64,000 nt of DNA from Smallanthus sonchifolius (Eukaryota; Streptophyta; Magnoliopsida; Asterales; Asteraceae). Each line of letters starts with the position of its first letter. Within the stretch, counting starts at the first letter, position 1. Where the stretch lies: NCBI GenBank assembly GCA_023525975.1, contig CM042027.1, positions 87,080,007 to 87,144,006 of the forward strand, given 5' to 3'. The notes beneath the pieces are model-generated. The model was not told the origin of the DNA, did no database searches, and saw only the letters and a program-made list of their open reading frames with translations. The position numbers and the translations under genes are program-made. This document shows, in pieces, positions 23,762 to 34,107 of this stretch.

Positions 23762-26605
23762 GAGCGTTTTCAGAATCTGATTAGCAGATGTTCCCAACAT
23801 GGTTTATCTGACTGGGCCCTTGTAGAGAAATTCTACAATGGTCTTACTTATGAGACTCGTGCCCGCTTTGATACTTCTGCAGGAGGCCACCTTATGGGAA
23901 AGAGGGATGTGGCCGAGTGCAATGACTTGTTTGAGAGTTTTGCTCAGGCTGAATATGAGCAGCGGTCAGCCAATAGGAATTCCACTCCTATCACTAGTTC
24001 ATCCTCATCTACGAGGGGTATTCACCATGTTAATACGGACGCTAGTGTGGCTGCTGCACTTGAAGCCTTGTCGAAGGATGTTAAGGAGTTGAAGATGAAG
24101 GTTGATAGATGTGAGATCTGTAGGGGCGGTCACGCCACTTCTGAGTGTTTAGTGTTGAATCAAGAGCAAGTAGATTTCGTAGGAGGCCAAAACCGAGTTC
24201 CCCCTAATCCGTTTGGAAATTCCTACAACTCAAATTGGAGGAATCACCCAAACTTCAATTGGCGATCTTCCGGTAATCCCCCTGGTTTCCATTCAAATTT
24301 TCCTCAGAACCAGGGGCAGGGTCAGTCTTCTAGTGGAAATTCAGGAAATCCTTCGGTAGGAGGTAGTGGTAACAACATGAGTAAGATAGAGGAGTTGTTG
24401 ACACAGTTAGTTGCTAAGGATGCCAACACTCAGAAAACTCTGGCAGAACATGACATTCTTCTGAAAAATCAACAATCCGCGTTCCTTGATCTTCAGCGTT
24501 CATTTGGTGACATTGCTAGGCGTTTAGGTGAAAGGCCTCAGGGCCAGTTTTCAGGTAGTACTCAACCCAATCCAAACGGCCAACTAAAAGCAGTCACTAC
24601 TCGTAGTGGTAGAGGAATAGATATAGATAGGTCACCGGTAGAGATTGAGGATGAAGAGCCGGTAGATGAGGAGATTGAAATGGAGACTCCTGAAGGGGTG
24701 CACATGAGGCCAGTCCCAGCAAGTACAGCACCGGACAGTGAGTCTCCAGTAGAGAAGTCGGTAGAAAAGAAGCCTGTAGGGTTTAAGCCTATTCCCGAGA
24801 TTGATCATTCCCGTCTTCCATACCCTGCTTGTGTAGCTCATCAGAAACATGCTAAGGAGTATGGGCATTTTCTGGACATTTTTAAACAGTTAAAAATCAA
24901 TCTACCGTTTATTGAGGCCCTTCAACATATGCCGAAGTATGCGAAATTTTTAAAAGATCTGTTGAAGCGTAAGGATCGGCTGGGAGAGATTTCAAATATC
25001 CCCTTGAGTGGGGGTTGTTCGGCGGTGATTCTGAACAAGCTACCGGAGAAATTGACAGACCCGGGTATTTTTACAATCCCGTGTCTATTTGGTGGTGACA
25101 TTCAGAGACACGCGTTGGCAGATTCAGGTGCTAGCATCAATCTGATGCCATATTCTCTATACGAGAAGCTAGCCCTCGGCGATCTGACCCCAACGCGCAT
25201 GACACTTTCTCTTGCTGATCGATCGGTTAAATGCCCACGAGGTATCTTGGAGAACTTGTTAGTTAAGGTTGATAAATTTGCTTTCCCCGTTGATTTCGTG
25301 ATTCTCGACATGGAGGTCGATGACTCTGTTCCTATCATCTTGGGGCGTCCATTCCTACGTACCGCAAAGGCGATCATTGATGTCTTTGACGGGAAGCTCA
25401 CTCTTAGAGTAGGTGATGAGAATGTCACATTTGAGGTTGTTAAGTCAATGAGACATCCGGGTAGTCAAGACGACTTTAGTGATCCGTGCCACTCCGTTTA
25501 CTTCATAAATTCTTTCATATCACGAGTTGACCGGTGTGTAGATTATGTGTGCGGGGTTGATTTGTTAGTAGATGATAGTGAGGGAGATGTAGAAGCCATT
25601 GAGGATAGCATCCCGTTGATTCCGGAGGTTTTGGAGGTTAGTGAGTTGAGAGAGGAGAGTAAGAAACCATCGGTAGAGGCACCTCCACCTTTAGAGCTTA
25701 AGGTCTTACCGTCCCATTTGGAGTATGCGTTCCTAGGAGAGGATTCCACTCTACCCGTTGTGATTTCTTCTAGGTTGAATGAGGGGGAGAAGAGTCGGTT
25801 GCTTGAGGTGTTGAAGGCACATAAGCAAGCCATTGCTTGGAGACTCACAGATATCCAGGGCATCAGCCCGGCTTATTGCACACATCGGATACTCATGGAG
25901 GATGAGTATAAGCCGGTGGTACAACCTCAGAGATGTTTAAATCCCAATATGCAAGAGGTTGTGAAGAAGGAGGTCTTGAAGCTCATGGATGCGGGTCTCA
26001 TTTATCCCATATCCGACTCGTCTTGGGTGAGCCCGACTCAGGTTGTCCCTAAGAAAGGGGGGATGACTGTTATGACTAATGAGAAGAACGAGCTCATACC
26101 TACCCGCACGGTCACTGGTTGGCGAGTGTGCATCGATTATAGGCGACTTAATGATGCCACTAGGAAGGATCACTTTCCCCTTCCGTTCATTGACCAGATG
26201 CTAGAGCGTTTAGCAGGCCAGCAGTTTTACTGCTTCTTGGATGGTTTTTCAGGTTATTTCCAGATCCCCATTGCACCGGAAGATCAGGAAAAGACCACAT
26301 TTATGTGCCCCTATGGCATTTATGCTTATCGTCGCATGCCATTCGGGTTGTGTAACGCTCCTGCTACATTCCAACGGTGTATGGTAGCTATCTTTCAGGA
26401 TATGATAGAGTCATCTATGGAGGTTTTCATGGACGACTTCTCGGTTTATGGTAGCTCGTTCGATCATTGTCTATCGAATCTTGAGAGGATGTTGAGGAGA
26501 TGTGAGGAGACTAAGTTGATGCTCAATTGGGAGAAGTGTCACTTCATGGTGACTGAGGGGATAGTGTTAGGGCATAAGATCTCTAGAGTGGGAATAGAGG
26601 TGGAT

Positions 26606-26608
26606 TAA
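26606..26608 (+). other. Premature TAA after the RT domain
   Basis: It falls in the GIEVD-AKIE context, where related RTs have Gln, so CAA to TAA is likely. The frame stays open into RNase H and integrase. Confidence 0.8.
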
Positions 26609-28618
26609 GCTAAGATTGAAACCATTAGTAAACTCCCACCACCCACTAGTGTTAAGTCAATTCGGAGTTTCCTCGGTCATGCGGGTTTCTATAGGCGTTT
26701 CATTAAGGATTTCTCAAAAATCACCCGCCCCATGACCCATCTTCTAGAGAAGGATACCTCGTTTGAGTTTGATGAGGAATGCCTTAGGGCATTCGAATTT
26801 TTGAAGGAGAAGTTGGTTAGTGCCCCCATTTTAGTTGCCCCTGATTGGAGCTTACCGTTTGAGCTCATGTGTGATGCTAGTGACCAAGCCGTAGGGGCGG
26901 TTTTAGGCCAAAGGCGTGAGAAACATTTTCACCCAATATACTACGCTAGTAAGACTCTTAATGATGCTCAAGAAAATTACACCACTACTGAGAAAGAGCT
27001 TCTAGCTGTAGTCTTTGCCTTTGATAAGTTCCGGTCCTATCTCGTGCTCTCTAAGACCACAGTTTTTACCGATCACTCGGCATTGCGATACCTTTTCAAA
27101 AAGAAGGATGCCAAACCCCGTTTGATTAGATGGATCCTTTTGCTGGCTGAGTTTGATATTGAGATCAAGGATAAGAAGGGCGCGGAGAATGTAGCCGCTG
27201 ATCATCTTTCCCGATTAGAGGGTCCGGAAAGGAGGGAGATTCGTGAGGAGGCGATTGGAGATAGATTCCCTCATGAATCGGTTGATTTTGTAGAAGCTGA
27301 GATGCAAGGTATGCCATGGTTCACTGATTTGGCAAATTACCTTGCTCATGGAGTAGTTGTCGAGGGGATGACTACTCAACAGAAGAGGAAATTTTTCCGG
27401 GATGCGGGAAAATATGTTTGGGATGACCCGTATCTTTATCGTATAGGGGGTGATAGAGTGCTTAGGAGATGTGTGAGCAAGAAGGAGGGTCTAGAAATCC
27501 TTAGGCATTGTCATGAGGGTCTAACGGGAGGTCATCATGGTCACCACACCACCGCCCAAAAAGTTTTTGATTGTGGTTTTTATTGGCCTTCGGTGGTGAA
27601 GGATGCCCTTGAGTTTGTTAAACAATGTGACCCGTGTCAACGTATAGGTAATATCTCATCCAAAGATGAAATGCCCCAAAACCCAATTCAAGTTCTTGAA
27701 GTTTTCGATGTTTGGGGCATTGATTTCATGGGACCGTTCCCCGTCTCTAGAGGGAACCGGTACATTCTCGTGGCAATTGATTACGTTTCCAAGTGGGTAG
27801 AGGCACAAGCTTTACCCACTAATGATGCCCGAGGTGTGTTGAGGTTTTTGAAGAAATTGTTTAGTCGGTTCGGAACTCCTAGAGCTCTTATTAGTGACCG
27901 TGGCACGCACTTTTGTAACACAATGTTAGAAAAGGCTCTTGAACGCTACAGGGTCACTCATCGTTTGTCGACCGCTTACCATCCTCAAACAAGCGGTCAA
28001 GTGGAGAATGCGAACCGAGGAGTGAAGACAATCCTCGAGAAAACGGTTGGGAAAAGTCGGAAGGATTGGTCCGACAAGCTAGACGATGCGTTGTGGGCGT
28101 TTAGAACCGCTTACAAAACCCCTTTAGGAACCACACCTTTCATGATCGTCTATGGCAAAGCTTGTCATCTCCCCGTTGAGCTTGAGCATAAAGCGCTTTG
28201 GGCGCTTAAAACGGTAAACCTTGATCTTACAGAAGCGGCAAGGAGACGATTTTTCCAAATCCATGAGTTGGAAGCCCTTCGTGATGCAGCGTATGCTCGT
28301 TCATTGAGCATTAAAGAGAAATCTAAGACGTTGCATGATCGAAGATTGAAGGGGTTGAAGGAGTTTAAGAAGGGTGATCGGGTTTTACTTTACAATTCCC
28401 GATTGAAGTTGTTTGGGGGAAAGCTAAAATCCAAGTGGACGGGTCCCTATGTAGTGAAAGAGGTATTCCCGTATGGTGCAATCGAATTGCAAAATGATAT
28501 TGATGGTAGCACGTGGAAGGTTAATGGCCATCGATTGAAGCACTATATCGGAGGAGCGTTGGATGAGAACGAAAGGGAAGAGATCTCCCTTGAAACTCCC
28601 GAGAAGATTGATGTTTAG

Positions 28619-29126
28619 GAGTCTTGGGTGAAATCCCAAGTGTAGAGTTTGTACCATTGTGGTTACTTTTTAGTTCTTTCTTTTTTTTTGGAGTCATTTT
28701 CTTTTCTTTTCCAGGTATTTATTATTATTATTATTTTTTGTTTAAGTCAAGAGAATTATTTGGGAAAATGTGGAGAAATTGGTTAAGGCATGGAAAAACT
28801 CGAAACTTTCTGCCAAATGACACCCGTCGCGTTACGCGACACTTTCCTTAAATCCCTCACGCTACGCGAGTGGATGTTGAAACTTTCTGCCAAATTACTC
28901 ACGTCGCGTTACGCGACATTTATATTAAAGACCTCGCGCTACGCGAGGTAGTGTCAGACGCAGATATAAAAAAAAAGAAAACCCCCTTTCTTCCCCAAAT
29001 CACACACACATTTCACCATTTCATGCCTCCGGCGATTACAAAACCCTAACCCCCAAATCCACCTCTTAACCACCATAGCCACCAAGCTTGAAACTTCTAC
29101 AACGGGTTTCCAAGGGTCTTTGAAGG
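28619..29126 (+). mobile_element. Athila-type 3' internal region with four CGCG palindromes
   Basis: It follows pol. CGAAACTTTCTGCCAAAT at 28801-28818 and again (diverged) at 28880 resembles the minus internal region near 19805-19820, and four palindromes (28827, 28857, 28904, 28934) sit between them. It ends at GAAGGAACGGCTGCAG, where LTR D begins abruptly. There is no polypurine tract at the junction. Confidence 0.6.
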
Positions 29127-30369
29127 AACGGCTGCAGGCGAAAAGAAGAGACGAAAAAGGGCGATTTCAAAGGATACAAGGCAAGGATTGAAGCTAGGGA
29201 TCACTGGGATCGATTTCCTCGGGTGTTAATCATTCGGTTGTGTTTTCCTTGTTTATCTTCAATTTCCATGTTTCTCTTGAGTTTCGAATTGATGCTAACT
29301 ATGGTTTTTGTCATGTTTAGTGGCTAAAATCTTAGAACTACCTAGGTGTTGATGAATACATATGTTTGACATTAGGTTTTATTCGGTTTTGGATGATTTG
29401 CATGTGATGAACTCATGATGTAACAAACTTGGTTTGGATTATTGGATGTTTTATGTGTGTCTATTATTGTTTATGGATTGATGATTTACTCCCCGTGTGC
29501 CTTGGTGAATGTCTTTCATGTAATAGGTGCATGCTAGATCAATTACTGTGTGTCTTTGATTAGTGGATGGTTAACTGCGTACGAGTTCACCATAGGGTAA
29601 TCTTCTTGATATAGATAGATTAGATGTGCAACCAATCTCGATAGCTGTGAGGTGAGAGATTGTCGGTTTGTCTAGGGTGTTAGATTGCTAGTTTAGAGGC
29701 TTTGTGAGAAGATCTTGCTAGTTTGTCTCATATCTGTGTTTACCGAATCCAATAGGAAAATCCTAGTTATCCCTTGCACTTAGGTGTATTGAGACTTTCG
29801 CGCTGTGAGGTAGATTGTCTAGCGGATACTTCTTGAGTAAATTGGAGGACCTGTGAGGGAAATCCATCCAACCGGTGGTTTAACGGCTTTTAGGTTTCTT
29901 GGTTGACTATCCTTGAGAATGGTCGAGGGTGCTCTAGGTTTCCTTTGAGTTTAGTATTTTAAGAGCCCGGTATCACGTCAGTTCCCTTATCGATAGAACC
30001 TTTGTCAAGCATGTGTAGGATTCAAGCCTAGGTAGTGTTCTTTCTCCGTCTGGTTTTCGTTTCAACTTTCGTTTGCGTTCGTAGTCTTCTCTTTAATCCT
30101 TCTTTTAAGTTACTCTTAGTTGTGAGCAAAACCCCCTTTCTTTATTATTATTTTATTTAAGAAATTTTGTATGGATAAGTCTTTCAGTTTCTAGTTAGTG
30201 TTTTCTGTAGAGGTCTTTTGGGTTCGATATCCGGACTTACTTAGGCTTTACTACATTCGATAGGTACACTTGCCTGTCGGTAGTTTAGTTCTTTAGAGAG
30301 TCTAGAGTATTACTTAGTGTTTTATTTAGGTTGTTTTGAGTCATTTAATTCAAACTACTTTGTGCACAT
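29127..30369 (+). repeat. Athila-type LTR piece D (plus, 5' truncated)
   Basis: About 1.24 kb, an almost exact reverse complement of 16987-18229. It ends TGTGCACATCA and is followed by AGTTTTTG, the first eight bases normally found between LTR and primer site. It lacks the first roughly 450 bases of the LTR, and that missing part is present next door, inverted, as piece E. Confidence 0.85.
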
Positions 30370-30377
30370 CAAGTTTT

Positions 30378-30841
30378 TGCTGCAGCCGTTCCTTCGATCC
30401 TCTGTATTGTCTTTAGGGTTTCTAACTTTTGGGGTTTTAAAACAATTTCTCCAAAAAACCACCCGTCGCGTAGCGCGACGGGATCTTGAACACTCCTCGC
30501 GTAGCGCGAGGACCCCAGAAAAGACAAAACAGTCGGGCAATCATTAAAAGGGCAATTCTGACATTTTGCATTCCTCGCGTAGCGCGACGAAATTCCAAAA
30601 CCTGTCGCGCTACGCCACAGGGGTAAAAATCTAGAAAGTTTCTTTTTTCATCCAAAGCCCTCTCGCACGTTCCGGAAACTCGTTCTTCTTCGTTTTCAAT
30701 CATATCCGCTTCTTTTGTGACCTAACAACCATAAGATATAGAAATATTAAGTACAAGCAGTTATAGAAGAAAACCGAAGCAAAACAAACACAAAGTGGGA
30801 ATGAAATTGACAGTAAAATGCATGCATTTTGCAATACATCA
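30378..30841 (-). repeat. Athila-type LTR piece E (minus, first 0.46 kb)
   Basis: On the minus strand it runs from TGATGTATTGC (30841) to GAAGGAACGGCTGCAG (30394-30379), then stops. It has four CGCG palindromes and is near-identical to the same part of LTRs A and B. Its outer edge abuts GTTAC, so it marks the true 5' end of the inserted block. Confidence 0.85.
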
Positions 30842-30846
30842 GTTAC
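30842..30846. repeat. Target duplication GTTAC, right copy
   Basis: Pairs with 16982-16986. Confidence 0.9.
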
Positions 30847-31917
30847 GCACCAAGTGCGGTGCTGTGGCTCCAAACACTGGTGTTTCACGTTATGCCCCAA
30901 GTGTTCCTTATTGTAGGATGGCATAGACTAAAGATTTTAAATATGAGATTTAATTTTAGTGTTTACCGAATAGGGTCAAACACAACGAATGATAAATCAT
31001 ACGTGTGTTGTAAAATCCAGTTTTACTATATATTAGATCGTGACAACGTGATGAACCCTTTCATCTCTCAGGACACTTAATTTTAAATAATCTATTAAAA
31101 CTAAGTTTGTCGCGATGTAATTAACCAATTAAAAGTTAATAGTTTAAATGAACTATTAAGTTATTCGTTTTGAAAATTTAAAATGCAAAACTTTATTGGT
31201 TATCATTTATTTTAAAAACAAACTGTTTGTTTTAATATAAAGTATCCACAAGTTGTAAAAAAAGTTTAGAACTTGTTATTAATTTGATTGTGAAAATTTT
31301 GGTATTTGGTCGGTACGTTATAACATTTATAAGATAAAAGCAACCACAATAGCAAAGACAAAAATATGTAAATCATATGGCCAAGGAAAAAGTGTTTGAT
31401 CTTGCTAGAGCCTAATAGCAAGACCAAACTAGGTCACGGGGTCACAACACACAAACAACCACAAGGATGAACTTCGTACATGCATCTAGTTGTTCCGTGT
31501 GACTCCCACTAAATCCAAGATCCTGTCTCCGTCTTCTGTTTTGTCTTCGGGTCTTTATCTTTACAATATTTATACAGAATAAAAAAAATAAAACCCTAAG
31601 CTATTACAACTTTGAGCCATCAAAGTTGGCTAAAACATAAAAGCTAATCTACTACAATTTTGAGCCATCAAATGGGCCAAACCATAAAACCAAAAACAGA
31701 AAACAAACACAAGACAGGGTCGGGCCAGATTTACATATTTAATACAATCAAATAACTGGGCAATCCTTTTAGTCAAATAAAATAAATAAAAAACTTTGAC
31801 CAAAATAAATAAATAAAAATTGCCCTAAAAAGATCTAGATCAGAAACTTTAAACAAGTTAAAGTTTGTGATCTATAACCGGTTAAAAGACCGGATCCGAT
31901 TCGTATGTCGTAACTAT
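30847..31917 (-). other. Copia 5' leader, no gag N-terminus found
   Basis: This minus-strand sequence between the copia primer site and the Athila insertion has no long frame. TTTGATGGCTCAAA-like words occur twice. A TATAAATATTG near 31563-31575 (minus) could be promoter-like. The expected gag start is not here. Confidence 0.6.
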
Positions 31918-31930
31918 GGCTCTGATACCA
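31918..31930 (-). promoter_or_regulatory. Copia primer-binding site, initiator tRNA-Met type
   Basis: TGGTATCAGAGCC on the minus strand, one base from the 5' LTR, is the standard Met-initiator primer site of plant copia elements. Confidence 0.92.
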
Positions 31931-31931
31931 C

Positions 31932-32732
31932 TGTTGGGTATTTTTTCAGTGGTGATCAGTTATATTAGTTATAAAAAACGGTTGATAAGTAATTATAGAT
32001 TAATAATAACTATTTAGTAATTATTAAAATGCAGCGGAACGAAACCGATTCAACACAAAATAAAACCCGACAGGATCTGGGTTACAAAACATACGAACAC
32101 GGAACATAAAGTTAATATCTAACTACCAATGAGATTAATTCTACCTTCGTGGTTAATGATTAACCGATCGAGACACCAAGGTACACCGGACCGATGCTAG
32201 ATCACGAACCGATAACGCGAGAGACGGGCAGCGCCGGGGTTGTCCTATTGCTAGCTGCTTCGGAATTTGCGAACAAGAAAAACGAATTCTTGGAGTTTGC
32301 TTCTTGTTTGGTGACTTGCAAAAGGAAAAAAGAAAAACAAAAGTTTTCTTTCTTTTGTTTCTTACGGCCGGAGTAGTTGTGAACCATCATATTAGGGTTA
32401 TAGTTGTAATATATTTATCCCTTTAAATAATAACTATAAACCCTACTAATCGTTTGCAGGTCCAAAGACCAATATGAGATGCAAAAGCCCGATCCCGTTT
32501 TAATGTTTTAATAAAAGATTAAAACAATATAAAATTACTATTTATAAACCAGTATAAATAATAATTCTCGTCTAACGAATATGTATAAATATATATCGTC
32601 TCACTAACGGTTCGTAATTACCAGTTAAGCGGGTTAAGTCGATTTAAAGTTCGTTGCCCTAGGTGTAACTCTTACGGGTCACAACTTGGTTAGTAGCGTT
32701 AAATAATCGTGACCGGACATATAATTCCAACA
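31932..32732 (-). repeat. Copia 5' LTR
   Basis: 801 bp, pairs with 11369-12186, and is followed by target duplication GTTCA at 32733-32737. Confidence 0.93.
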
Positions 32733-33224
32733 GTTCATGCCTACGATTCCTAACCTATAATCTAGCTAGAAGATCTCTAATTAAAAATTTAAAATCAAAC
32801 AAGATACATAAGATATATGTGTCAAGATAAAGATTTTCTTCATCAACTCTTTACATAAATTTTTATCCGCAGTTCTTCAGCTTCTGCATAAATTTTTCCA
32901 TCACTTAATTAGTTTTGTAATATCATTTCGAAGAGTCAATTTTCTCACAAAGACGGGTTGCACTTATGACTTGCTAGTTGTATGATGTTCGCATTAGATG
33001 ATTTTAACATACCATATGACACATACATTAAAGGTTTGACTGAAATACCAATTGCATGTTGATCACACGGTTTTACTCAACACAGACAGCCATAAGATCC
33101 AACCACAAAACTTTAAATTGCACTTTCTCACCAAGAAGATGCATTTTACTCCCCGCCTCCCTCCCCCCACCCCCCCACCCCAACAACACACACACACAAC
33201 AATAACCACTTGCATACCTCTGGT

Positions 33225-33406
33225 CAGGGATAAGCATTGCCACCGTACCGATAGATTCGGTACCGGTATCGGTACCCACTTTTCCATAAATTCTGCACCG
33301 GTATTTTCGGTACCGGTACCGAAAAAGATGAACATTTTGTAACGAATGCCGGTACCGAAGAACCGGTACCCACTTTTCCATAAATTCGGTACCGATCTCA
33401 TCCCTA
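33225..33406. mobile_element. hAT-like MITE (182 bp) rich in GGTACCGG
   Basis: A perfect 8-bp duplication CCTCTGGT (33217-33224 and 33407-33414) encloses ends CAGGGATAAG and TAGGGATGAG (inverted). The interior repeats GGTACCGGTACC-type palindromes and two CCCACTTTTCCATAAATTC segments. It is non-coding. Confidence 0.8.
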
Positions 33407-33424
33407 CCTCTGGTTACCTTGTTT

Positions 33425-34098
33425 GAGAAAATCACCAAAATGTACATTTTAACCAAAAAAGTTGGTAAAATGTACATAGAAAAGTCAAATATTTTTAAAT
33501 ATACAAATCTGATTTGGACCAATAGAAACTTTACACGCAGGCAAAAATCGTTCTAAAGGCTTCTCCATAGTCAGCCACGTGTCAACACAGGGGCCTGCCC
33601 ACGTGTACTTTGCCGGCTAGGTGGGTGCCGGGATGATGTTTGGCGGCTAGATGGGTGACAGCTAGGGTGTTGCCGGCTAAGGTGATTGGCGGCTAGTTGG
33701 GTGCCGGAAGAAGTTTGGCGGCTAGACGGGTACCGGAAAGGTGGTTTGGCGGCTAGGTGGTTTCCGACTAAGAAGGTTGGCGGCTAGATGGGTGCCGGCT
33801 AGGGTGTTGCCGGCTAAGGTGATTGGTGGCTAGTTGGGTGCCGGAAGAAGTTTGGCGGCTAGACAGGTACCGGAAAGGTGGTTTGCCGGCTAGGTGGTTG
33901 CCGACTAAGGAGGTTGGCGGCTATGTGCTTGCCGACTAGGCGGGTTGGTGGCTAGGTGCTTGTCGGGTCAAACAAAAAGGTGATACGTGTCGTCTTCTTA
34001 TTGCTTAATTTGAATATATTTATTTTGATAAACTTGAAAAGTCAATGTATATTTTACCACTTTTTTTTGATAAAAATATACATTTTTATGATTTTCTC
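33425..34098. mobile_element. Mutator-like element (674 bp) with an internal minisatellite
   Basis: A perfect 9-bp duplication ACCTTGTTT (33416-33424 and 34099-34107) flanks terminal inverted repeats of about 75 bp that start GAGAAAATCA and contain GGTAAAATGTACAT. Nine-base duplications and long repeats are Mutator features. There is no transposase. The centre is a GC-richer tandem repeat. Confidence 0.82.
33600..33965 (+). repeat. Minisatellite, about 138-bp period built of GGCTAG-type subunits
   Basis: Two near-identical 138-bp units start at about 33645 and 33783, with a partial third. Each is made of 17-24 base variants of GGCGGCTAGGTGGGTGCC. The array sits entirely inside the Mutator-like element. 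Confidence 0.8.
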
Positions 34099-34107
34099 AC
34101 CTTGTTT

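Larger units (their letters stand above)
23117..28618 (+). pseudogene. Athila-lineage gypsy gag-pol with three in-frame stops
   Basis: One plus-strand frame of 1,834 codons runs from the ATG at 23117 to TAG at 28616-28618 and is broken by TAA 23225-23227, TAG 23759-23761 and TAA 26606-26608; there is no frameshift. In order it encodes gag (the GRAATWLDS and LKKYFPPAKAARLRDEI region), a degenerate zinc knuckle (CEICRGGHATSEC), aspartic protease (ADSGASINLM), reverse transcriptase with FMDD near 26422-26442, RNase H (CDASDQAVGAVLG), an HHCC integrase zinc region and an integrase core with visible D, D (SDRGTHF) and E (GQVENANRG). RT before integrase is gypsy order, and the RT wording is Athila-like. 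No envelope-like ORF follows. Catalytic motifs are intact, but the stops make it non-functional without suppression. Confidence 0.92.
16987..30841 (-). mobile_element. Rearranged Athila-type gypsy block nested in copia
   Basis: Perfect GTTAC duplications flank the block, and the outermost sequences are the two ends of one LTR type in minus orientation (TGATGT...ACATCA). The right LTR is only its first 0.46 kb. The inside is not a simple element: minus-strand LTR and 3' internal pieces at 16987-20888 are followed by a plus-strand 3' internal end, LTR, gag-pol and a plus-strand LTR piece. So the insertion is either a chimera formed during reverse transcription or an element rearranged after insertion. 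Confidence 0.85.
11369..32732 (-). mobile_element. Copia retrotransposon, complete span, split by an Athila-type insertion
   Basis: Two LTRs (11369-12186 and 31932-32732) in the same orientation bound the element. GTTCA at 11364-11368 and 32733-32737 is a perfect 5-bp target duplication. The primer site, polypurine tract and pol frame all read on the minus strand. Without the inserted block (16987-30841 plus one GTTAC copy) the copia element would be about 7.5 kb. The 3' half (protease to RNase H) is nearly intact; the first part of gag is missing. Confidence 0.93.

Noticed and set aside
28619..29126. Envelope-like gene after Athila pol
   Set aside because: Only short frames occur before the LTR piece; no open frame of useful length or membrane segment is present.
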